A DNA stretch of 64,000 bases. Origin: Kitasatospora sp. NBC_00315 (GTDB taxonomy: Bacteria; Actinomycetota; Actinomycetes; Streptomycetales; Streptomycetaceae). Every line of letters begins with the position of its first letter. The stretch's first letter is position 1. The notes beneath the pieces are model-generated. The model searched no databases. It was not told the DNA's origin and saw only the letters and a list, made by a program, of their open reading frames with translations. Location of the stretch: contig NZ_CP108025.1 of assembly GCF_041435095.1 (NCBI RefSeq), positions 4,774,001 through 4,838,000 on the forward strand, written 5' to 3'. Made by a program: the position numbers and the translations under genes. Shown piece after piece: positions 57,915-64,000 of the stretch.

Positions 57915-57955
57915 ACGGCCCCCGCCGCCCGCGGCTGCGGGACGGCGGGGGCCGT
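57915..57955 (-). terminator. Terminator of acyl-CoA carboxylase operon
   Basis: ACGGCCCCCGCCG and CGGCGGGGGCCGT form a perfect 13-bp stem, extended inside by CCCGC/GCGGG with loop GGCT. It is 38 bp after the accE stop. Confidence 0.85.
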
Positions 57956-57993
57956 GGAGAGCGGAGCCCCCGGTGCCGGGTCGGTGCGGCCGG

Positions 57994-58206
57994 TTACGCC
58001 GCCTGCTGCCAGCTGACCGGGGAGAAGTACGGCTGGTGCCGCTCCAGGCGCTTCCAGCCGGCCACCGGCTCCACCGGTGACGCGGCCGCGGCGGCCTGCT
58101 GCGCGACAGCCGCGCGGGCCAGCAGCACGGCGGTCAGAGCGGCGAGCTCCTCGTCGGTCAGCGAGCCGCGGACGATGCGGACAAGGGGTTGGTCGGAAGC
58201 GCTCAT
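57994..58206 (-). CDS. accE: Acyl-CoA carboxylase epsilon subunit
   Basis: 70 residues. The conserved N-terminus is LVRIVRGSLTDEELAALTAV and the C-terminus contains GWKRLERHQPYFSPVSW, both typical of the short AccE/PccE subunits that stabilise and activate actinobacterial acyl-CoA carboxylase. It follows the beta-subunit gene by 86 bp on the same strand and shares its terminator. Confidence 0.9.
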   Translation of the reverse strand: MSASDQPLVRIVRGSLTDEELAALTAVLLARAAVAQQAAAAASPVEPVAGWKRLERHQPYFSPVSWQQAA

Positions 58207-58292
58207 GGCCTGGTTTCTCCCCCGGACGAATGGGTGGTGCAGGGTGGTGGTGCGGGCGCGCCGTGCGATCGGAGTGCGCTGCGGACCGACCG

Positions 58293-59894
<1,602 letters not shown>

Positions 59895-60343
59895 CTCGAA
59901 CCACTCCAAGGGTGAGGGATCTGTCCGACAGCCAACGTCTGCTGTGCCCCCGGCTGCGAATCACTTCTTCAGTTACTGACTCTACGAGGCACGGCAGCTT
60001 GGTTTCGGCGTCGATTCCGTACAAGGTCGCGAGCGATTAGATGTCAGTCCTGAACAGAAAACGTGCCCCTGGGGCCCGCGCTGTCAGTATCGGTACGAAT
60101 GCTCACCGTTACCGGGCCCGCTGATCTGGGAAGACGTGAACATGCAGGTCAGAGCCGACATCAAGGGCTCGTCGCCGATGCTTTCAGGCTCGCCTCGAGG
60201 CTGACCGGAGTCCGCCTCGGGTGATGGCAAAGGGAGTGGCGCCGTCCGTTAAGTCGTAGGGAAGCGCCAAAAAGTCGGCGCCCCGCTCGTGGTGCCACCG
60301 GGTGGGCTGTCCGAGGGAGGGCGAGCCGTCCGAGGGGCTGCGG
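59895..60343. other. Intergenic region upstream of accB
   Basis: 449 bp, lower in G+C than its surroundings (especially 59950-60130), presumably with the accB promoter. A 22-codon frame at 60136-60204 on the plus strand (VNMQVRADIKGSSPMLSG, GGGAAG before it) is the only small frame with a ribosome site; I cannot support it as a gene. Confidence 0.45.
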
Positions 60344-60763
60344 TCAGCCCCGACCACCGGTGTCCGGGTCGTCGGTGCTCCGGAGCTCCTCCTCGCGGCG
60401 GCGCAGATCGGCCTCCCACTGCTTGAGCATGTCCTCGTGCTTTTTGTTGTCCTTCTTCAGTGAGGCGAGAAATTCGGGGTCGTCGTCGGGTGCGAGCGAC
60501 CGACCGGCCCGCGGACGCTCGTGCTCCGGATATCCGGCCGTGCCCTCGGGCCAGGCCGCCCGCCGCCGCTGTGCCCCGGTCCGCTCCTTGCCGGCGACCA
60601 GCCAGGCGACAGGGCCGAGCAGCACCTCGCCGAAGAGCAGGATGATGATCACCCAGACGACCTTCGGCAGATGCCTGACCTCCTCCTCGGGAGTGGTGAG
60701 GCAGTCGATGAACGCCCAGATCCACAGGGCGAGCACGAGCAGGAACGGCAGCATCCTCAACAC
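60344..60763 (-). CDS. Small membrane protein with PLDc_N domain
   Basis: 139 residues from the GTG at 60763, after GGGGAG. MLPFLLVLALWIWAFIDCLTT and HLPKVVWVIIILLFGEVLLGPVAWLVAG are the two membrane helices of the phospholipase-D N-terminal-like (PLDc_N) domain, with the conserved FIDC and KVVWV. The cytoplasmic C-terminus is charged and coiled-coil-like (FLASLKKDNKKHEDMLKQWE). Common beside menaquinone genes in Streptomyces; function unknown. Divergent from the decarboxylase gene. Confidence 0.82.
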   Translation of the reverse strand: MLRMLPFLLVLALWIWAFIDCLTTPEEEVRHLPKVVWVIIILLFGEVLLGPVAWLVAGKERTGAQRRRAAWPEGTAGYPEHERPRAGRSLAPDDDPEFLASLKKDNKKHEDMLKQWEADLRRREEELRSTDDPDTGGRG

Positions 60764-60823
60764 GGCGGTGATCTCCCCCGGAGACAGGTGGGCCCCTTGA
60801 CCGGGCCAGGCTATCGGGTGGCG

Positions 60824-60829
60824 GATACT
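60824..60829 (+). promoter_or_regulatory. -10 element for leaderless menaquinone operon
   Basis: GATACT, exactly 7 nt before the ATG at 60837, with no ribosome site. Confidence 0.55.
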
Positions 60830-60836
60830 GACAGGC

Positions 60837-62294
60837 ATGGCATACGACGATCTCCGCTCGTTTCTGCGGGCGCTCGAACGAGAAGGCGACCTCCGGCGGA
60901 TCAAGGCCGAGGTGGACCCCTACCTGGAGATCGGCGAGATCGTCGACCGGGTGCAGAAGGCCAAGGGCCCGGCGCTGCTGTTCGAGAACGTCAAGGGCGC
61001 CTCGATGCCGCTGGCGATGAACGTCTTCGGGACGGAGCGCCGGCTCGCCAAGTCGCTGGGGCTCAAGGGCCCGGAGGAGATCTCCGAGAAGATCGCCGGC
61101 CTGCTGAAGCCGGAGCTGCCGCAGGGCTTCACCGGCTTCCGGGACGCCTTCGGCAAGCTGGCCTCGATGGCGCACGTACCGCCGAAGCACGTGAAGGCCG
61201 GCGACGCGCCCGTCCAGGAGGTCGTGCTCACCGGCGACGACGTCAACCTGGACGACCTGCCGGCACTCTTCACCTGGCCGCTGGACGGCGGCTCCTTCTT
61301 CAACCTGGGTCTGACCCACACCAAGGACCCGGACTCGGGCATCCGCAACCTCGGCCTGTACCGCCTCCAGCGGCACGACCGGCGGACCATCGGCATGCAC
61401 TGGCAGATCCACAAGGACAGCCGCAACCACTACGCGGTCGCCGCCAGGCGCGGTGAGCGCCTCCCGGTCGCGATCGCCTTCGGCTGCCCGCCCGCCGTCA
61501 CCTACGCGGCCACGGCGCCGCTGCCCGGGGACATCGACGAGTACCTGTTCGCCGGCTTCGTGGCCGGTGAGCGGGTCCGGATGGTCGACTGCAGGACGGT
61601 GCCGCTGCAGGTGCCCGCCGACGCGGAGGTCGTGCTGGAGGGCTGGCTGGAGCCCGGGGAGATGCTCCCCGAGGGCCCGTTCGGCGACCACACCGGCTTC
61701 TACACGCCGCAGGAGCCGTTCCCGGCACTGACCATCGACTGCGTGACGATGCGCAAGCGGCCGATCCTGCAGTCGATCGTGGTCGGCCGCCCGCCGACCG
61801 AGGACGGCCCGCTGGGCAAGTTCACCGAGCGGTTCTTCCTGCCGCTGCTGAAGATCATCATTCCGGACATCGTGGACTACGACCTGCCCGAGGCCGGCGG
61901 CTTCCACAACTGCGTGATCGTCTCGATCGACAAGAAGTACCCCAAGCACGCCCAGAAGGTCATGCACGCGATCTGGGGCGCCCACATGATGTCGCTGACC
62001 AAGCTGATCATCGTGGTGGACGCGGACTGCGACGTGCACGACTACCAGGAGGTGGCCTGGCGGGCGCTGGGCAACACCGACTACAGCCGGGACCTCTCGG
62101 TCGTCGAGGGCCCGGTCGACCACCTCGACCACGCCTCCTACCAGCAGTTCTGGGGCGGCAAGGCGGGCATCGACGCGACCCGCAAGCTCCCCGAGGAGGG
62201 CTACACCCGCGACGGTGGCTGGCCCGAGATGGTCGGCTCCGACCCGGAGACGGCCGCCCTGGTCACCAAGCGCTGGAAGGAGTACGGGCTGTGA
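60837..62294 (+). CDS. Menaquinone biosynthesis decarboxylase (UbiD family)
   Basis: 485 residues. UbiD-family prenylated-flavin decarboxylase: YDDLRSFLRALEREGDLRRI, PALLFENVKGASMPLAMNVFGT, IGMHWQIHKDSRNHYAVA, GEMLPEGPFGDHTGFYTPQE and VVDADCDVHDYQEVAWRALG. The Glu-Arg-Glu style acidic site includes EGPFGDH. In Streptomyces this gene works in the late futalosine pathway after 1,4-dihydroxy-6-naphthoate. It overlaps the prenyltransferase gene by 4 bp. Confidence 0.92.
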   Translation: MAYDDLRSFLRALEREGDLRRIKAEVDPYLEIGEIVDRVQKAKGPALLFENVKGASMPLAMNVFGTERRLAKSLGLKGPEEISEKIAGLLKPELPQGFTGFRDAFGKLASMAHVPPKHVKAGDAPVQEVVLTGDDVNLDDLPALFTWPLDGGSFFNLGLTHTKDPDSGIRNLGLYRLQRHDRRTIGMHWQIHKDSRNHYAVAARRGERLPVAIAFGCPPAVTYAATAPLPGDIDEYLFAGFVAGERVRMVDCRTVPLQVPADAEVVLEGWLEPGEMLPEGPFGDHTGFYTPQEPFPALTIDCVTMRKRPILQSIVVGRPPTEDGPLGKFTERFFLPLLKIIIPDIVDYDLPEAGGFHNCVIVSIDKKYPKHAQKVMHAIWGAHMMSLTKLIIVVDADCDVHDYQEVAWRALGNTDYSRDLSVVEGPVDHLDHASYQQFWGGKAGIDATRKLPEEGYTRDGGWPEMVGSDPETAALVTKRWKEYGL

Positions 62295-63199
62295 GCGCCA
62301 CCGCCGACCTCTTCGAGGCCCCGCCGCCGAACAAGGCCAGGGCCTTCCTGCGGCTGGTCATGATCGAGCACTCGGTGTTCGCCCTGCCCTTCGCCTACAT
62401 CGCGGCCCTCACCGCGATGTTCCGCACCGATGCGCGGGTGCACTGGTCCACCCTGCTGATCGTGACCGTCTGCATGGTCGGCCTGCGGACGTTCGCGATG
62501 GCCGCCAACCGGATCATCGACCGCGAGATCGACGCCCGTAACCCGCGCACCGCCGGGCGCGAACTGGTCACCGGCGCCGTCTCGATGCGCACCGCGTACA
62601 CCGGCTCGGCGATCGCCCTGGTGGTCTTCCTCGGCGCCGCCGCCCTGCTCAACCCGCTCTGCCTGGCGCTCGCCCCGGTCGCCGTCGTCCCGATGGTGGT
62701 CTACCCGTACGGCAAGCGCTTCACGGACTTCCCGCACGCGATCCTGGGTCTGGCCCAGGCGATGGGCCCGGTCGGCGCCTGGCTCGCCGTCACCGGCACC
62801 TGGTCCTGGGACGCCGTGGTGCTCGGCCTCGCGGTCGGCATCTGGATCGGCGGCTTCGACCTGATCTTCGGCTGCCAGGACGTCGCCGCCGACCGCGCCG
62901 ACGGCGTGCGCTCCGTCCCCGCCCGCTTCGGCGTCGCGGGCGCCCTCTACGGCGCCCGGGCCTGCCACGTCCTCACCGTCCTGCTGCTGGGCTGGTACGC
63001 CGTCCTCACCGACGCCGGTCCGGCCTTCTGGGTGGGTCTGCTGGTGGTGGTCTGCGCGTTCGTCTACGAGCACTCCATCGTCAAGCCCGGCGACCTCTCG
63101 CGCCTCAACCGGGCGTTCTTCACCACCAACGGCTTCGTCGGCATCTCGCTCTTCTTCTTCGCCCTGCTCGACCTCGTGATCCGGGGGCTGGGCGTCTGA
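62291..63199 (+). CDS. mqnP: Menaquinone biosynthesis prenyltransferase MqnP (UbiA family)
   Basis: 302 residues with eight to nine membrane helices. The first Asp-rich motif is AANRIIDREIDARNPRTAGREL, the second is GCQDVAADRADGVRSVPARFG; both bind prenyl diphosphate through magnesium. It attaches the isoprenoid chain to the naphthoate ring in the membrane. GTG overlaps the decarboxylase stop (GTGA), which fixes the start and couples the two. Confidence 0.93.
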   Translation: MSATADLFEAPPPNKARAFLRLVMIEHSVFALPFAYIAALTAMFRTDARVHWSTLLIVTVCMVGLRTFAMAANRIIDREIDARNPRTAGRELVTGAVSMRTAYTGSAIALVVFLGAAALLNPLCLALAPVAVVPMVVYPYGKRFTDFPHAILGLAQAMGPVGAWLAVTGTWSWDAVVLGLAVGIWIGGFDLIFGCQDVAADRADGVRSVPARFGVAGALYGARACHVLTVLLLGWYAVLTDAGPAFWVGLLVVVCAFVYEHSIVKPGDLSRLNRAFFTTNGFVGISLFFFALLDLVIRGLGV

Positions 63200-63223
63200 C
63201 GGCCCGGCCCCCGGCCCCGGCGC

Positions 63224-63505
63224 TCAGGCGTCGATCTCGCACCACAGACCGGTACGGCTCGAATGGCCGTACCGGTCCGCCGCGTTCAGCACCGGCAGCG
63301 CGGCCGCCTGCGCGTCCCGGCCCGCCGGCGTGGCGGCCGCCAGCCGGTAGCCGGTCGCCGTCCGGCTGAGCCGGATGTCGGTCCGGGTGGCCGCGGCCAA
63401 CAGCAGGCTCAGGCCTCTGGCCCGGACCAGGACGGGGGCGGCGAAGCCCGTCAGCACGGCGAGATCGGCCAACAGGGCCCGCGCCCGTGAACGTCCGATC
63501 CGCAT
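63224..63505 (-). CDS. Small unrecognised protein
   Basis: 93 residues from the ATG that overlaps the upstream stop as TGATG. The first half is hydrophobic and basic (RIGRSRARALLADLAVLTGF, PVLVRARGLSLLLAAATRTD), the end reads RYGHSSRTGLWCEIDA. No motif recognised. Co-translated with the next small gene; both lie beside an XRE regulator. Confidence 0.6.
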   Translation of the reverse strand: MRIGRSRARALLADLAVLTGFAAPVLVRARGLSLLLAAATRTDIRLSRTATGYRLAAATPAGRDAQAAALPVLNAADRYGHSSRTGLWCEIDA

Positions 63506-63711
63506 CAGCCGGCCTGCTTCCCGGCCCCGGCCGCCGCCGGGCCGACGTCTTCGGGCAGCGCCGTCCACTCGCAACCGCCGCCCTCGGGACGCAGGTAGTG
63601 CTCACCCGCGACGGTGTCCATGTGGACGCCCACGCGGCCGGTCCGGTGGTCCCGGACCGGTTCACCCACCCGGGGCGTGAATGCCGCCCGTCCGCCTGTC
63701 GATGCTCCCAC
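63505..63711 (-). CDS. Small conserved protein next to XRE regulator
   Basis: 68 residues from the GTG at 63711, which has GAGGAGGA 5 nt upstream; a further in-frame GTG at 63741 has none. Content: RVGEPVRDHRTGRVGVHMD, EHYLRPEGGGCEWTALPEDV. I recall similar short proteins near XRE and DUF397 genes in Streptomyces. Function unknown. Divergent from the XRE gene. Confidence 0.65.
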   Translation of the reverse strand: MGASTGGRAAFTPRVGEPVRDHRTGRVGVHMDTVAGEHYLRPEGGGCEWTALPEDVGPAAAGAGKQAG

Positions 63712-63830
63712 TGCGCTCCTCCTCGGTGCCGCTTTCCTCACTGTCCGTGTCCCGAGCGTCGCGCTGGGGCGCTAGTTTGGGCAGTAGGTGACGTCCAACA
63801 GCGCGCGCTGCCGGAAGAGGATGTGCAAAC

Positions 63831-64000
63831 GTGCCCCAGCCCAAGGATCTCGACCCGGCCGAGTCGCCGAGGTCTTTCTACGGCTCCGAACTGCGCCGCC
63901 TCCGCGAGGCCGCCGGGCTGACCCAGGAACGGCTGGGGGAGCTGGTGTTCAGCTCCGGCGCCTACATCGGGCACCTGGAGGCGGCCTCCCGCAGGCCCCA
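63831..64000 (+). CDS. XRE-family helix-turn-helix regulator, 3' end missing
   Basis: The 56 visible residues from the GTG at 63831 include SELRRLREAAGLTQERLGE and FSSGAYIGHLEAASRRP, the Cro/CI-type helix-turn-helix. GAAGAGGA lies about 12 nt upstream. Full-length relatives of this DUF5753 group have about 280 residues with a C-terminal sensory region. The two small divergent genes are likely partners. Confidence 0.85.
   Translation, partial: MPQPKDLDPAESPRSFYGSELRRLREAAGLTQERLGELVFSSGAYIGHLEAASRRP

Noticed and set aside
60136..60204. 22-codon plus-strand frame
   Set aside because: Too short and unsupported by any recognised family; listed only as a possibility.

Overview
The window is very G+C-rich DNA with dense genes, many GTG starts, ATGA/GTGA overlaps between neighbouring genes, chaplins, rodlins, a BldN-type sigma factor and a gamma-butyrolactone signalling locus. 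This points to the family Streptomycetaceae. Several blocks keep the gene order I recall from Streptomyces coelicolor (ppx/ilvD/proC; bS22/bldN/rsbN/rex/hem; hemL/ccd/res). They are joined differently here, so a Kitasatospora-like relative or a divergent Streptomyces is plausible; this is inference only. I see no tRNA, rRNA, CRISPR array, insertion sequence or prophage.

Layout. 1-2987: end of a MidA-like methyltransferase, a second nuoD, and a Cys-rich conserved protein. 3227-8076: a type VII secretion cassette made of a small WXG100-like protein, a 1,015-residue WXG/Asp-Gly-repeat/Gly-rich/papain-fold protein whose expected catalytic Cys is Gly, and a YrhB/SUKH-like partner. 8236-20214: housekeeping genes (ppx, a TIM-barrel isomerase with a histone-H1-like tail, methyltransferase, ilvD, membrane proteins, proC, HAD, MFS, acuC). 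20684-29051: excisionase-like regulator, the 32-residue bS22 protein, epimerase, acyltransferase, rsbN, bldN, HAD hydrolase, glutaredoxin-like protein, exonuclease. 29088-35308: Rex operator and rex-hemA-hemC-hemD, then hemB. 35447-40205: an aerial-surface cluster with two rodlin-like genes, four short chaplins and three unrecognised small secreted proteins. 40532-46691: SGNH hydrolase with lectin domain, PIG-V-like membrane protein, class A PBP, conserved protein. 47159-53660: hemL, phosphatase, and the tlpA-ccdA-resB-ccsB cytochrome c maturation operon. 53772-57691: two orphan genes, then an AfsA-like synthase and two TetR receptors with three ARE-type operators. 57994-63199: acyl-CoA carboxylase epsilon and beta subunits, a small membrane protein, and futalosine-pathway menaquinone genes. 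63224-64000: two small overlapping genes and the start of an XRE regulator.

How the parts connect. The developmental sigma factor BldN and its membrane anti-sigma RsbN lie about 10 kb from the chaplin and rodlin genes that BldN homologues are known to control. Elements resembling the sigma-BldN consensus as I recall it (CGTAAC, 16-17 bp, CGTTGA) lie upstream of rsbN, a rodlin, one chaplin and an unrecognised secreted protein. Redox control is a second thread: Rex has a clear operator at its own promoter, and a second Rex-like site abuts the start codon of the cytochrome c maturation operon. Haem synthesis (hemA, hemC, hemD, hemB, hemL), cytochrome c assembly, menaquinone synthesis and NuoD all sit in this window.

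Many genes have a TANNNT-type -10 element 6-8 nt before the start codon and no ribosome binding site, so leaderless transcription is probably common here.
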